A stretch of 64,000 nucleotides of DNA from Paenibacillus sabinae T27 (GCF_000612505.1 NZ_CP004078.1:3449252-3513251), one strand, 5' to 3'. Positions 33,902 through 42,924 are shown, counted from the first letter of the stretch. Notes: a model not told the origin generated them from the letters alone. Numbers and translations are program-made.

Positions 33902-34491
33902 GACTCCCTCCTGTAGCGAATCACCAATCCTGAGAACAGGTCAATGATAAAATGGCATAATATCGGTGCCCAGATCGTTCCGGAATAAATATAAATCAGT
34001 CCAAGTCCGTAGCTGCTCGCAAACACCCAGCCGGTCGGAATCCAGTGCCTCAGGTAACGGACATGGATAATGGCGAACAGAATGCTTGTCCAATAGGGCC
34101 CGAAGGCATACTGTACCGCTCCTCGAAAGAGCAGCTCTTCACAGACCGACACGATGGCGGCAATGAGCGCAATATGCCAGATCGGCCTTCCCCGGAACAA
34201 CAGCTCGTTAATCCCGCCGTCATCCATCGTTTCTTCGGGGACAATATAGGTTAACACGAAGTCCACGATGAGCATAATGACCGCCAGACCTAGGCCCCAG
34301 GCCGCAAAACGGGCACCCTCGGGAAAATTTAATATGTGAAAGGGGTTTCTTTTCTGAAATAATATCCACACCAAACCGATAATAAGAGTAATAGCCTGCG
34401 TGAAATAGAGATTAACAAGCAGCAGCCGGTCGGTTAACTGCTCCGGGGTTGCCTTTTTTACTTTTATATCGCCGAATTTAAATTTTTTCAT
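33898..34491 (-). CDS. CPBP-family intramembrane metalloprotease
   Basis: A CAAX-protease/bacteriocin-processing type membrane enzyme. The 197 residues have about five or six spans. CEELLFRGAVQY (the conserved EExxxR motif), then FAIIHVRYLRHW, and LCHFIIDLFSGL carry the catalytic Glu, Arg and His. Substrates cannot be read. Gene pair with the tail-anchored protein and phosphoesterase downstream. Confidence 0.87.
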   Translation of the reverse strand: MKKFKFGDIKVKKATPEQLTDRLLLVNLYFTQAITLIIGLVWILFQKRNPFHILNFPEGARFAAWGLGLAVIMLIVDFVLTYIVPEETMDDGGINELLFRGRPIWHIALIAAIVSVCEELLFRGAVQYAFGPYWTSILFAIIHVRYLRHWIPTGWVFASSYGLGLIYIYSGTIWAPILCHFIIDLFSGLVIRYRRES

Positions 34492-34572
34492 TCATAACCT
34501 GCCTGTTCTATAATAGTGTTTTCCGGATGCTTCATCCTCAATTTATCTTTACTGAAAAAGGAGCCGTCGCTT

Positions 34573-35472
34573 ATGAATCGCCGCACATCCCAATCCCCGC
34601 TGCTGTACACCCTCGGATTTTTGTTCTGCCTGATCCTTATCTTTGCCGTGTTCTTTACCGGAGTAAGGGTCGGGGCCGACAAGGTCGAGGCCAAATACGA
34701 GAAATCGAACGCCAATGCACAATTGGAAAAAAGCTACACCTCATACCGCCAGACGGATCTCGTCACCTTCTATCATAACGTATTTTCGCCATATCGGGAA
34801 TTCAAGCGGAGCTGGAATGAGAAGGTAAGTCTATTGGCCGGAGGCGCCGATAACAGCTCGAATATCCTTAAGAGTCTTCGCTCGCTCGCGGATGATGCCT
34901 ACGCGCAAGTCAATCAGGCCTCGCTCTTCCCCGACTCTCCTCTTCTTGAGCGGGGTCAGCTCAATATTCTGAAGAGCCTGCGTCTCTTCTCCGAGGCTGC
35001 GAATCAGGCGTCCGGGATCTCCGGAGGAGCCCAGGCGGCGAAGACGCTCAGAAGCGGTGAGTTTGCGGAGGGCGCGGTTAAATTCGGACTTTTGGGCCAG
35101 AGCAATTATTATAACTCGATGCTGAAATGGGGTTCCCAGACGAATTCTTCCATCCCTTCCGAAACGGGGAATCCGAAGGTGGTTTCAATTGGCGAGTGGA
35201 AGAAGATGCCTCTTCTGCTCAAGAACGCTACAATCGCGGAAATCCTGTTGAACCGCGGCGTTTTTGCGGATTATGATCCGCAGGACGTAACAGCCAAGAT
35301 CGACAACCTGATCCATTCTGGCACAGCAGAATCCCTTAAGCTGACCAGCATCCAGGGTGCGACCTCCTTGCTGATATCGACCGACGCCTTCGGGGAGCGG
35401 GATTTCTCCAAGTGGCGCAATCAATACTACGGCAACGAGACGCTTCCCGAGCTTCCGTTCTTCTACGACTAA
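34573..35472 (+). CDS. Hypothetical membrane-anchored protein
   Basis: 299 residues. The start ATG (34573) has AAAGGAG nine bases upstream. A signal anchor (LLYTLGFLFCLILIFAVFFTGV) is at residues ~10-31, followed by helical extracytoplasmic sequence (VEAKYEKSNANAQLEKSYTSY..., SLLAGGADNSSNILKSLRSLADDAY). It ends with PELPFFYD. Not recognised. It is the only plus-strand gene between the CPBP operon and serA. Confidence 0.75.
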   Translation: MNRRTSQSPLLYTLGFLFCLILIFAVFFTGVRVGADKVEAKYEKSNANAQLEKSYTSYRQTDLVTFYHNVFSPYREFKRSWNEKVSLLAGGADNSSNILKSLRSLADDAYAQVNQASLFPDSPLLERGQLNILKSLRLFSEAANQASGISGGAQAAKTLRSGEFAEGAVKFGLLGQSNYYNSMLKWGSQTNSSIPSETGNPKVVSIGEWKKMPLLLKNATIAEILLNRGVFADYDPQDVTAKIDNLIHSGTAESLKLTSIQGATSLLISTDAFGERDFSKWRNQYYGNETLPELPFFYD

Positions 35473-35514
35473 GCCGGCTAATGCATCATATCACAATTAT
35501 CCGTTAAAATTCTA

Positions 35515-35543
35515 TTGACACATGTCGCATGGCCATGTTACAT
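35515..35543 (+). promoter_or_regulatory. serA T-box promoter
   Basis: TTGACA (35515-35520), 17-bp spacer, TTACAT (35538-35543), placed about 20 bp before the T-box leader. Confidence 0.75.
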
Positions 35544-35559
35544 TTATGAAAAATTAATC

Positions 35560-35820
35560 AAGCATAAAGCGATGATGGAACAAAGTTACTGAAGGTCTTC
35601 AGAGAGCCGGCGGGTGGTGCAAGCCGGTGACGGACGGTAGTCTTTAGCGCTCCTGAGATATTGTGTTGAACTTTAGTAGGCACAATCGGATCATCTCCGT
35701 TACCAGTGTTCCTGTTTACAGGAAATAAGGCTGTATCTGTAAAATGATGCAGTGAATTAGGGTGGTACCACGATACTCTCGTCCCTTACTGTGGAAGCAG
35801 TATGGGGTCGGGAGTTTTTT
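35560..35820 (+). promoter_or_regulatory. Serine T-box leader of serA, specifier AGC
   Basis: A tRNA-sensing leader. Stem I elements AGAGAGCCGGCGGGTGGTGC...AAGCCGG and GCTCCTGAG are present, with the T-box sequence TTAGGGTGGTACCACG at 35757-35772. The specifier triplet before GCTCCTGAG reads AGC (35646-35648), a serine codon, so uncharged tRNA-Ser should promote antitermination. The terminator stem CTCTCG.CCC/GGGG.CGGGAG with TTTTTT lies at 35775-35820. It regulates serA, the first enzyme of serine synthesis. Confidence 0.92.
35775..35820 (+). terminator. T-box terminator
   Basis: Stem ACTCTCGTCCC...TTACTG / CAGTA...GGGTCGGGAGT followed by six Ts; competes with the antiterminator containing the T-box sequence. 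Confidence 0.85.
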
Positions 35821-35910
35821 ATTGCCAGCCTTGTATCTTTACTGGTCGCCCGGAAGGCATACCTTCATTTCAGGCCTTGCTCCAGCTTTGGTCTTTGCTG
35901 CGGTACCGCG

Positions 35911-35939
35911 TTGACGCTTGCCTGAAAATGCGGTATGAT
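35911..35939 (+). promoter_or_regulatory. Second, downstream serA promoter
   Basis: TTGACG (35911-35916), exactly 17 bp, TATGAT (35934-35939), located 90 bp after the T-box terminator and 105 bp before the serA start. If active it would bypass T-box control. A short hairpin GGAG-GCCC-CATTA-GGGC-TCC follows at 35977-35998, with no T run. Confidence 0.55.
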
Positions 35940-36044
35940 CGCCTTCTCCTGTGATAATAATGGCTTTAGGTAATACGGAGAGCCCCATTAGGGCCTCCTC
36001 AAAATATAAAGTGTTTTACACATTTAAGGAGGAAAAAGAAAAGC

Positions 36045-37637
36045 ATGTTTAAAATTTTGGTATCGGACCCGATCAGTGATCTGGGCATCCAACAGCTGAC
36101 GGAAGCAAGCGACGTAACGGTAGACAAGAAGACGGGACTCAGCGAAGACGAACTGATTGCCATTATCGGTGAATACGACGGTCTGCTCGTTCGTTCCCAG
36201 ACAACTGTTACGGACAAAATCATTGAAGCCGGGTCCAAGCTGAAGGTTATCGGACGCGCAGGTGTCGGCGTGGACAATATCAATCTGGAAGCAGCTACCA
36301 AACGCGGCGTTGTTGTTATCAATGCTCCCGACGGCAACACCATCACGACCTGTGAGCATGCTTTCGCCATGATGATGGCCCTTGCCCGTCACATTCCTCA
36401 AGCCTATGCGAAGACAATTACCGGTGTGTGGGATAAAAAATCGTTCCTCGGTGTCGAACTTCGCGGCAAGTCGCTCGGCGTTCTCGGCATGGGCCGGATC
36501 GGCAGCGAAGTCGCCAAACGCGCCAAAGCGTTCGGCATGAATATTTTGGCCTATGACCCGTTCCTGACGGCAGACCGGGCGGAAAAGCTGGAAGTCAAGC
36601 TGGCATCCGTTGACGACATCGTTCGGGGCGCAGACTTCATTACGGTTCATACGCCGCTGACGCCGCAAACCCGCCATATGATTTCCCGGCCGCAGTTTGA
36701 GGTTATGAAGAAAGGCATGCGCATCGTCAACTGTGCCCGCGGCGGCGTCATTGACGAAGGAGCGCTCGTGGAAGCCATCGATGCCGGCATCGTAGCCGGA
36801 GCCGCATTCGACGTATTTGAGAAGGAGCCGCCGGAAGCGGATCACCCTTTCCTGACCCATCCGAAGATCATCGTCACTCCTCACCTTGGCGCATCCACCG
36901 TGGAAGCGCAGGAGAACGTGGCTATCGACGTGTCCGAGCAAGTGCTGCATATTTTGCGGAGCGAGCCGTTTATCAATGCCGTCAACATTCCGCCGGTTGC
37001 GCCGAGCGTGATGAACAAGCTGCAGCCTTACTTTAATCTTGGCGAGAAGCTTGGCAGCTTCGCTTCGCAAATTACGAAGGGCGTTATCAACGAAATTCAT
37101 CTTGAATTTGCCGGCGATCTTGCTGATGTCGATACTCAGCCGCTGAACCGTTACATTGTTAAAGGCGTGCTGTCCCGCCACTTCGGCGGAGACGCCAACA
37201 TCGTCAACGCCATGCACCTGGCCAAGACAAGTGATGTTAATGTCGTCGTGACAAAAGCTTCGAAGCCAAAAAGCTTTACCAACCTCATTACAGTGAAGCT
37301 CCTCGCCGAGGGCGGCGAAGAACGCCTTGTATCCGGTACGCTTCTGCAAGGCTACGGCGAACGGATTGTACAAGTGGGCAAATTCCCGATCGACATCGCT
37401 CCGGAAGGCCATCAAATCCTGGTGTCCCATAACGACAAACCGGGTATTATCGGTAATGTAGGTACGCTGCTCGGCCAGAACGATGTCAACATCGCATCCA
37501 TGCAGGTTGGACGGGTTGTTGTGGGCGGAGAAGCCGTTATGCTGCTGACCGTCGACAAAGAAGTGCCGAATGAGGTGCTTGTGAAGCTGGCCGCTCTGCC
37601 GGAGATCAACACGGCTACTGAGGTCGTACTGCTGTAA
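36045..37637 (+). CDS. serA: D-3-phosphoglycerate dehydrogenase
   Basis: First step of serine synthesis, 3-phosphoglycerate to 3-phosphohydroxypyruvate, NAD+. The 530 residues form the long class: GVGVDNINLE, LGMGRIGSEVAKRA (NAD motif near residue 150), the catalytic NCARGGVIDE and HLGASTVEAQ, then a substrate-binding intervening domain and a C-terminal ACT domain (about 455-530) for feedback. The ATG is preceded by AAGGAGGAAAAAG. The T-box and second promoter upstream govern its expression. Confidence 0.97.
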   Translation: MFKILVSDPISDLGIQQLTEASDVTVDKKTGLSEDELIAIIGEYDGLLVRSQTTVTDKIIEAGSKLKVIGRAGVGVDNINLEAATKRGVVVINAPDGNTITTCEHAFAMMMALARHIPQAYAKTITGVWDKKSFLGVELRGKSLGVLGMGRIGSEVAKRAKAFGMNILAYDPFLTADRAEKLEVKLASVDDIVRGADFITVHTPLTPQTRHMISRPQFEVMKKGMRIVNCARGGVIDEGALVEAIDAGIVAGAAFDVFEKEPPEADHPFLTHPKIIVTPHLGASTVEAQENVAIDVSEQVLHILRSEPFINAVNIPPVAPSVMNKLQPYFNLGEKLGSFASQITKGVINEIHLEFAGDLADVDTQPLNRYIVKGVLSRHFGGDANIVNAMHLAKTSDVNVVVTKASKPKSFTNLITVKLLAEGGEERLVSGTLLQGYGERIVQVGKFPIDIAPEGHQILVSHNDKPGIIGNVGTLLGQNDVNIASMQVGRVVVGGEAVMLLTVDKEVPNEVLVKLAALPEINTATEVVLL

Positions 37638-37675
37638 ATTGTTCAACGCTAAGTTGTAGGACGGCATAGATAAAG

Positions 37676-37717
37676 CGCCGGCTGCCCATTTCGGGGGCAG
37701 CCGGCGTTTTTATTTTT
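37676..37717 (+). terminator. serA terminator
   Basis: Twelve-bp stem CGCCGGCTGCCC/GGGCAGCCGGCG, 7-nt loop, then TTTTTATTTTT. Confidence 0.93.
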
Positions 37718-38549
37718 CCATTAGAAATACCGGCACGACCCTGCCGTCAATATCGGTGAACCCGTATCGCTCCGCTAACCGGCCCGCTTGCTGGGGAACA
37801 CCAGACAGCTCCATTACCTTCGGGTTCGAAGCCAAAGCGCTCGCCGCCCTCCCGATATAACGGGTCGATTCGGTCGAAGCCAATTCCTCCACCTCCTGCC
37901 AATGTGCTTCATCCGTATGAAAGCTGTCCAGCACCAGCTCCGTCCGCATCCAGCCCGGAGAAAGTGGAATGACAGCGATTCCGTCACCCCTAAGCTCCCT
38001 GGATAATCCGTACGCCATGCGAACCAGCGCGTCCTTGGCCAGATCATAGTAGAAGTTGCCCAGGTAGTTATACCGGTCCCAAAAAGTGGTATGAATAATC
38101 AGACCGCCCGGGCATTTCCTCATTAGCGGTATCGCATAATAATTCGTGATCAGTTGGGCGTGCACGCCGGAATCGAACATATGGTTCCAATGCTCCAGCG
38201 GCTGCTCCCAGAAAGGCCGCTCATCAATCGGCAGCTCATTGCCGCCCCATGCATTGTTCACGAGGATATCGAGCCTGCCCCACTCGGAAGAGATGCGCGA
38301 GATCAACTGCTCTGTGTCCCCGCCCCTCGTATGATCGCAGCTTACCGCCGCTCCCCGGCCTCCCTCCTTCTCGATCTCTTCGAGCGTAGCGTCAATGTCC
38401 CCCGGTCTGTTTCCTATCCGGTTCCCTTTAACACTTCTCCCCGTTACATACACATATGCTCCGGCGGCGGCCAGTTCCAGCGCTATGCCTTTTCCCGCCC
38501 CCCTGCTTGCTCCGGTGACCAGCGCAACTTTGCCCTCCAAAGTCTTCAA
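37710..38549 (-). CDS. Short-chain dehydrogenase/reductase
   Basis: A 279-residue SDR. The cofactor motif TGASRGAGKGIA lies at residues 13-24, NNAWGG near 95, and a YDLAKDALVRM (YxxxK) segment near 165. The Asn/Arg-rich insertion GRSVKGNRIGNRPGD is longer than in most. The 3' end meets the serA terminator. It is divergent from a WYL regulator, which may control it. The reaction is unknown. Confidence 0.88.
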   Translation of the reverse strand: MKTLEGKVALVTGASRGAGKGIALELAAAGAYVYVTGRSVKGNRIGNRPGDIDATLEEIEKEGGRGAAVSCDHTRGGDTEQLISRISSEWGRLDILVNNAWGGNELPIDERPFWEQPLEHWNHMFDSGVHAQLITNYYAIPLMRKCPGGLIIHTTFWDRYNYLGNFYYDLAKDALVRMAYGLSRELRGDGIAVIPLSPGWMRTELVLDSFHTDEAHWQEVEELASTESTRYIGRAASALASNPKVMELSGVPQQAGRLAERYGFTDIDGRVVPVFLMEK

Positions 38550-38677
38550 TTCCCGCTCCCTCTCTTCAATCGGAACTCGCCTGTCTCCGTTCGGCTTACC
38601 GGCTTCAGCATCCGGACTTGCGGAAATGTTCAGGCTGCATAATCAGCTTAATCTTTAATTATGTCACCGATTGTCAT

Positions 38678-38690
38678 ATATTCAGAATAT
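38678..38690. promoter_or_regulatory. Palindrome between SDR and WYL regulator
   Basis: ATATTC-A-GAATAT, a perfect 6-bp inverted repeat with one central base in the divergent intergenic region. It could be an operator for the adjacent WYL regulator, but AT-rich promoter DNA gives such palindromes by chance. Confidence 0.35.
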
Positions 38691-38737
38691 TATAAGGATA
38701 ATAACGACGATAACGAGTGAAGGAGGAGCATACATCA

Positions 38738-39709
38738 ATGAGAGCCGACCGTCTGCTGTCCATACTGCTACTGCTTCAGAGCCGCGGCAAGCTGACGACC
38801 AGCCAGCTGTCCGAAATGCTTGAAATATCCGAAAGGACGGTGCACCGGGATATGGAGGCTTTATCTGCGGCGGGCGTACCCGTACTTGCGGAGCGTGGGC
38901 GTGAGGGAGGCTGGCGCCTCTCTGAAGGATACCGGACACAGCTTACGGGCATGAAGCCCCGGGAGATTGGGGCCCTGCTTCTGACCGCCGATCCGGTCAT
39001 TCTGGACGATCTCGGGATTAAAGAGGATTATGCCGCTGCGGCCCGCAAGCTGGAGGCCGTTAACCGCACCATCGGCCCCGAATCCGGGTTTAATCTGTCC
39101 GGTCAGGTTCATATCGACGGAATCTCCTGGCATCCGATAGACGAATCCGTTCCCTATCTGACTCTCCTTCAGCAAGCGATGCGGGAATGCCGGAGCGTCC
39201 GAATCCAGTATGGCCGGCAGGATGAACCAAAGGAGCGGCTCATCGATCCGCTGGGATTGGTGGCCAAAAGAGGAATCTGGTACGCCGTAGCTTCCTGTGA
39301 AGGAGATCATCGGACCTACCGGATGTCTCGGATCGTTCATGCGGAGATTCTGGAGAAGCATTTTCAGCGGCCGGAGAATTTCGATCTTCAGGCCTACTGG
39401 GAGCAGTCCACCCGGGACTTCAGGGCTTCACTGCCCCGCTATCCCGCCGAGCTGCGGATACGGGACACCGCTCTCCCGGAGCTTGAGAAGGAACGGTACG
39501 CGGTGGTGACATCTTCCTCCCCTGCGTCAGAACCGAGATGGATTTGCGTGCAGGCCGAGTTCCAAACGTTCGAATCGGCCCGGCGCATTGTCCTGTCATT
39601 TGGACCGGATGTGATGGTCATAGCGCCTTCAGAGCTGAGACAAGAGGTAGCGGAAGCGGCTCGGGCCATTGCCGCTCTATATCTTACGGCCGAAGACCGT
39701 GATACGTAA
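38738..39709 (+). CDS. WYL-domain transcriptional regulator (YafY type)
   Basis: A 323-residue regulator with an N-terminal winged HTH (RLLSILLLLQSRGKLTTSQLSEMLEISERTVHRDMEAL, residues 4-40) followed by a WYL ligand domain (GLVAKRGIWYAVAS around residue 180, in which WYA gives the name). The ATG 38738 has GGAGG seven bases upstream. The divergent SDR is its probable target. Confidence 0.88.
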   Translation: MRADRLLSILLLLQSRGKLTTSQLSEMLEISERTVHRDMEALSAAGVPVLAERGREGGWRLSEGYRTQLTGMKPREIGALLLTADPVILDDLGIKEDYAAAARKLEAVNRTIGPESGFNLSGQVHIDGISWHPIDESVPYLTLLQQAMRECRSVRIQYGRQDEPKERLIDPLGLVAKRGIWYAVASCEGDHRTYRMSRIVHAEILEKHFQRPENFDLQAYWEQSTRDFRASLPRYPAELRIRDTALPELEKERYAVVTSSSPASEPRWICVQAEFQTFESARRIVLSFGPDVMVIAPSELRQEVAEAARAIAALYLTAEDRDT

Positions 39710-39824
39710 ATCCGACTAACTCACGATGCCAGGCGTCCAAAAAGATTAAGAATTTTTCACAATAGACCATGACCGCCTTAAGTCCTATACTGGTACAGAA
39801 ATATTTTACAAGGGGGAATTTCGT

Positions 39825-41075
39825 ATGACTTGGATGAGCAAGCTCCCGTTGGGCCAAAGGGTACTCGCAGGTTGTTTTCTGATTGCGGCTTTATTCTCAA
39901 TCCCGATGCTGGTCGTTTTTGCATTGATCGGCAAATTTATTCTGGGGCTTGTGCTGATTGCTTTGCTGGTCGTCTTGACCTATCCGCTGGCACGCATCAT
40001 TGAGAGAACGCTTACATCTACATTTGAGGACATTTCAAACGTGACTCACAGCATTTCGAAAGGAGATTTTACTGTCAGAGCCGACGAATCGGGCTCAATT
40101 GGAGATATCAGCCGCACGTTCAACACCATGATTGACAAGCTTAGAGTCATATTGAGCGATGCTTCCCAGATTAGCCGCCATGTTATGGACGCCGGCCGAG
40201 GTATCGAGGAACGAAATCTGGAGCTGCAGATCGTTATGGCTCAGGTGGCCTCTTCTTCACACGAGCTGGCGCAGGGTGCCCATGAAATCTCGAACGACAT
40301 CGTGGGCGTGATGGAATCGGTGAAGGGCATCGAGGATAAAGTGAAAAATTACACCGATGCCACGAAAGAAATGAACAACCGGTCAGAACACACACTAAGT
40401 CTGGTTAATAAGGGACGCCAATCCATCGAGGTTCAAGCTGAAGGAATGAGAAGAAATATCGAAGCGACGCAAAAGGTTGCAGACAGCATTGATGCGCTGT
40501 CGAGGAATGCCCGCGGCATAACGATGATCACGAAGACCATCTCGGACATTGCCGAACAGACCAACCTTCTCTCCCTGAACGCATCCATCGAAGCGGCGAG
40601 AGCCGGGGAACATGGTCTCGGGTTCGCCGTGGTAGCCGATGAGGTCCGTAAGCTGGCCGAAGAATCGGCCACGGCCGCTACCGAAGTGTTCAAGCTCGTC
40701 CGGCGGATCGAAGCGGATATGTCGCTGGCGGTAGAAAACACGGCCATCAACGAGGAGATTGTTCAAATTCAAAATGAAAAAATTCTGGAAGCTGGACATA
40801 TTTTCTCCGAGATTGTCCAAAGCGTTCAATACATAACGGAACAGATCGCCGTATTTTCCAACGAGAGTGACCAAATGCTTGAAAGCGCGCTTCAAATATC
40901 GGGAGCCGTTGAGAATATTTCGGCGATCACCGAGCAGTCGGCGGCGGGAACCGAGGAGGTGTCGGCGGCGATGAATGAGCAAATCCATGCCCTTAAAGAC
41001 GTAACCGAAGAGACGGAAAAAATGACCCGAGCCGTCCTCAATCTGCAGAAGACGATTCAGATTTTTAAATTTTGA
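39825..41075 (+). CDS. Methyl-accepting protein without extracellular sensor
   Basis: 416 residues. Two hydrophobic segments ([19 protein letters not shown] and [19 protein letters not shown]) form an N-terminal hairpin, with no room for a periplasmic/extracellular ligand domain. A HAMP-like segment (residues ~55-105) and the signalling tip [44 protein letters not shown] are present. Sensing may be through the membrane or HAMP. It needs CheR (8200-9006) and Che kinases from elsewhere. The -10 box TATACT (39790 area) is a candidate promoter. Confidence 0.9.
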   Translation: MTWMSKLPLGQRVLAGCFLIAALFSIPMLVVFALIGKFILGLVLIALLVVLTYPLARIIERTLTSTFEDISNVTHSISKGDFTVRADESGSIGDISRTFNTMIDKLRVILSDASQISRHVMDAGRGIEERNLELQIVMAQVASSSHELAQGAHEISNDIVGVMESVKGIEDKVKNYTDATKEMNNRSEHTLSLVNKGRQSIEVQAEGMRRNIEATQKVADSIDALSRNARGITMITKTISDIAEQTNLLSLNASIEAARAGEHGLGFAVVADEVRKLAEESATAATEVFKLVRRIEADMSLAVENTAINEEIVQIQNEKILEAGHIFSEIVQSVQYITEQIAVFSNESDQMLESALQISGAVENISAITEQSAAGTEEVSAAMNEQIHALKDVTEETEKMTRAVLNLQKTIQIFKF

Positions 41076-41127
41076 TAGAATCTCCGGGAAACAGGGTCAT
41101 TCAGCCGGCTGATTACGGTTAGATTAC

Positions 41128-41177
41128 AAAAGGCGGACCGCGTCTCCCCCATCGGGAACGGCGATCCGCCATTTTTA
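41128..41177. terminator. Bidirectional terminator, MCP and glpK
   Basis: Stem GGCGGA.CGC/GCG.TCCGCC, loop of about 20 nt, with ATTTTTA on the plus side and TTTTGT on the minus side. It can serve both converging genes. Confidence 0.78.
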
Positions 41178-41211
41178 CGTAGAATATCTTTAGAAAAGCT
41201 GCTAACCAGCC

Positions 41212-42711
41212 TTACGGAGACTCATGCTTCTCCCAGCCCCGGGTCCGCGAAACGGCATCCTGCCAAATTCGATAGCGCTGTTCCCGTTCTGCCTCCGGCA
41301 TGGCGGGTGTGAAGGTCTTTTCCGCTGGATTGAAGCTCCGCAGCTCGTCACGGTTCCAGAAGCCAGCGAGTAGTCCCGCCAGGAGAGCCGCGCCAAGCGC
41401 CGTCGTCTCCGCGTACGTCGTCCGCGTCACTTCACTGCCCAGAATGTCAGCCTGAAACTGCATCAGCAGATCATTGCGGACCGCCCCGCCGTCGACCCTA
41501 AGCTTGGCAAGTTGCATTCCGGCATCCTTCTCCATCGCGCCGATCACATCCCTTGACTGAAATGCAAGCGATTCGAGAGTCGCGCGTACCAGATGGGCGG
41601 AGGACGTACCGCGCGTTAGGCCGAATATCGCTCCCCGGGCATACATATCCCAGTAAGGCGCCCCAAGGCCGGTAAAAGCAGGCACCACGACAACGCCGCC
41701 GCTGTCGTCAACCTCCCGGGCTTTCTGCTCGGACTGCCCCGGATTGTCAATTACGCCGAGCCCCTCCTCCAGCCACTGAACCGCGGCGCCCGCAACAAAT
41801 ACGCTGCCCTCAAGCGCGTAGTAAAGCTCATCTCCGATTCCCCAGGCGACCGTCGTGAGCAGCCCGTGACGGGAAGCCACCGCTTCGCTCCCGGTATTCA
41901 TCAGAATGAAGCAGCCAGTGCCGTACGTGTTCTTGGCGCTACCGGGTTCCAGGCAGGTGTGGCCGAAGAGCGCCGCCTGCTGGTCTCCCAGCACCGAAAG
42001 GATGGGGATTTCCGCTCCGAACCACTCCTTGAGCGCCGTTCCGAAGGACCCGCCCGACATCCGCACCGCGGGCAGCAGCGATGCCGGAATGTTCAGCTCG
42101 GCCATCAGCTTATCATCCCAAACCCTACGGTGCAGGTCGAACAGCATCGTCCGGGATGCGTTGGTGACGTCAGTAGCATGCACCGCCCCTCCAGTTAGCT
42201 TCCAGATCAGCCAGGTGTCGACCGTTCCGGCCAGCAGCTCTCCGCGTTCAGCTCTTTCCCTTGCGCCCTCTACGTGATCCAGAATCCAGGCAATCTTCGT
42301 GGCCGAGAAATAGGCATCCGCCACAAGCCCCGTCTTCTCCCCGATTTCGCGCTCAAGCCCTCTTCGCTTAAGCTCCTCGCACATCTCCGCAGTTCTCCGG
42401 TCCTGCCAACAAATCGCCGGATAGACCGGTTTGCCCGTCTCCCTATCCCATACGATGGCCGTCTCCCGCTTGTTCGTAATGCCGATCGCGGCGATTTGCG
42501 AGGCATCGGCGCTGCTCTTTGCAATGGCGTCTCTTGCCGCCTGAAGCTGCATTTCCCAGATCTCTTCGGGATCATGCTCCACCCAGCCCGATTGTGGAAA
42601 ATACTGGGTATTCCCGTATTGACCCTGCCCGACAATTCGGGCCTCATCGTTGAACAGAATCGCCCGTGAGCTGGTCGTGCCCTGATCAAGCGACAAAATA
42701 TAGCGGCTCAT
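41212..42711 (-). CDS. glpK: Glycerol kinase
   Basis: Phosphorylates glycerol to sn-glycerol-3-phosphate. The 499 residues open with YILSLDQGTTSSRAILF (ATP-binding), then GGSFGTALK near 240 and GAPYWDMYARGAIFGLTRGT near 350. No HPr phosphorylation site can be judged by eye. There is no glpF or glpD in the window. The ATG overlaps the stop of a 29-codon leader ORF (42708-42797). An inverted repeat lies further upstream. Confidence 0.95.
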   Translation of the reverse strand: MSRYILSLDQGTTSSRAILFNDEARIVGQGQYGNTQYFPQSGWVEHDPEEIWEMQLQAARDAIAKSSADASQIAAIGITNKRETAIVWDRETGKPVYPAICWQDRRTAEMCEELKRRGLEREIGEKTGLVADAYFSATKIAWILDHVEGARERAERGELLAGTVDTWLIWKLTGGAVHATDVTNASRTMLFDLHRRVWDDKLMAELNIPASLLPAVRMSGGSFGTALKEWFGAEIPILSVLGDQQAALFGHTCLEPGSAKNTYGTGCFILMNTGSEAVASRHGLLTTVAWGIGDELYYALEGSVFVAGAAVQWLEEGLGVIDNPGQSEQKAREVDDSGGVVVVPAFTGLGAPYWDMYARGAIFGLTRGTSSAHLVRATLESLAFQSRDVIGAMEKDAGMQLAKLRVDGGAVRNDLLMQFQADILGSEVTRTTYAETTALGAALLAGLLAGFWNRDELRSFNPAEKTFTPAMPEAEREQRYRIWQDAVSRTRGWEKHESP

Positions 42712-42797
42712 CGGAAGCCTCCGCCCGGGCGCTTGCCCGGCAGCAGGATGATTGGCGAAGAATAAATAAAGCGCTTAACTATTGCCATATTTCTCAT
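42708..42797 (-). CDS. 29-codon leader ORF coupled to glpK
   Basis: ATG (42795-42797) with AGGAGG eight bases upstream; reads MRNMAIVKRFIYSS..., ends GGGFR. Its TGA overlaps the glpK ATG as ATGA. The glpK SD (GGAGG) lies within it. It could set up translational coupling or be regulatory. It is too short to be a normal gene. Confidence 0.5.
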   Translation of the reverse strand: MRNMAIVKRFIYSSPIILLPGKRPGGGFR

Positions 42798-42838
42798 GGA
42801 AAATCCTCCTGTCATACGGATACCCTTATTTACACGTT

Positions 42839-42856
42839 TTGTTCCACGGAGAACAA
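42839..42856. promoter_or_regulatory. Inverted repeat upstream of glpK leader ORF
   Basis: TTGTTC-N6-GAACAA, a perfect 6-bp repeat about 40 bp before the leader ORF. On the minus strand TTGTTC-18-TAAATA could form a weak promoter, in which case the repeat would overlap the -35 as an operator. Confidence 0.35.
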
Positions 42857-42877
42857 GATTTATCGGCTCCATTCAAC

Positions 42878-42904
42878 AAAAAGCACCTCTGAAACAAGAG
42901 GCGC
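42878..42904 (-). terminator. resE terminator
   Basis: Stem GCGCCTCT/AGAGGTGC (with one mismatch), 6-nt loop, followed by TTTTTG, 20 bp after the resE stop. Confidence 0.82.
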
Positions 42905-42924
42905 TGGCAAGTAATGTTTAAAAT

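Noticed and set aside
36024..37667. 547-codon open frame antisense to serA
   Set aside because: It mirrors serA almost exactly; high-GC codon bias keeps the reverse frame open. serA matches a known family throughout.
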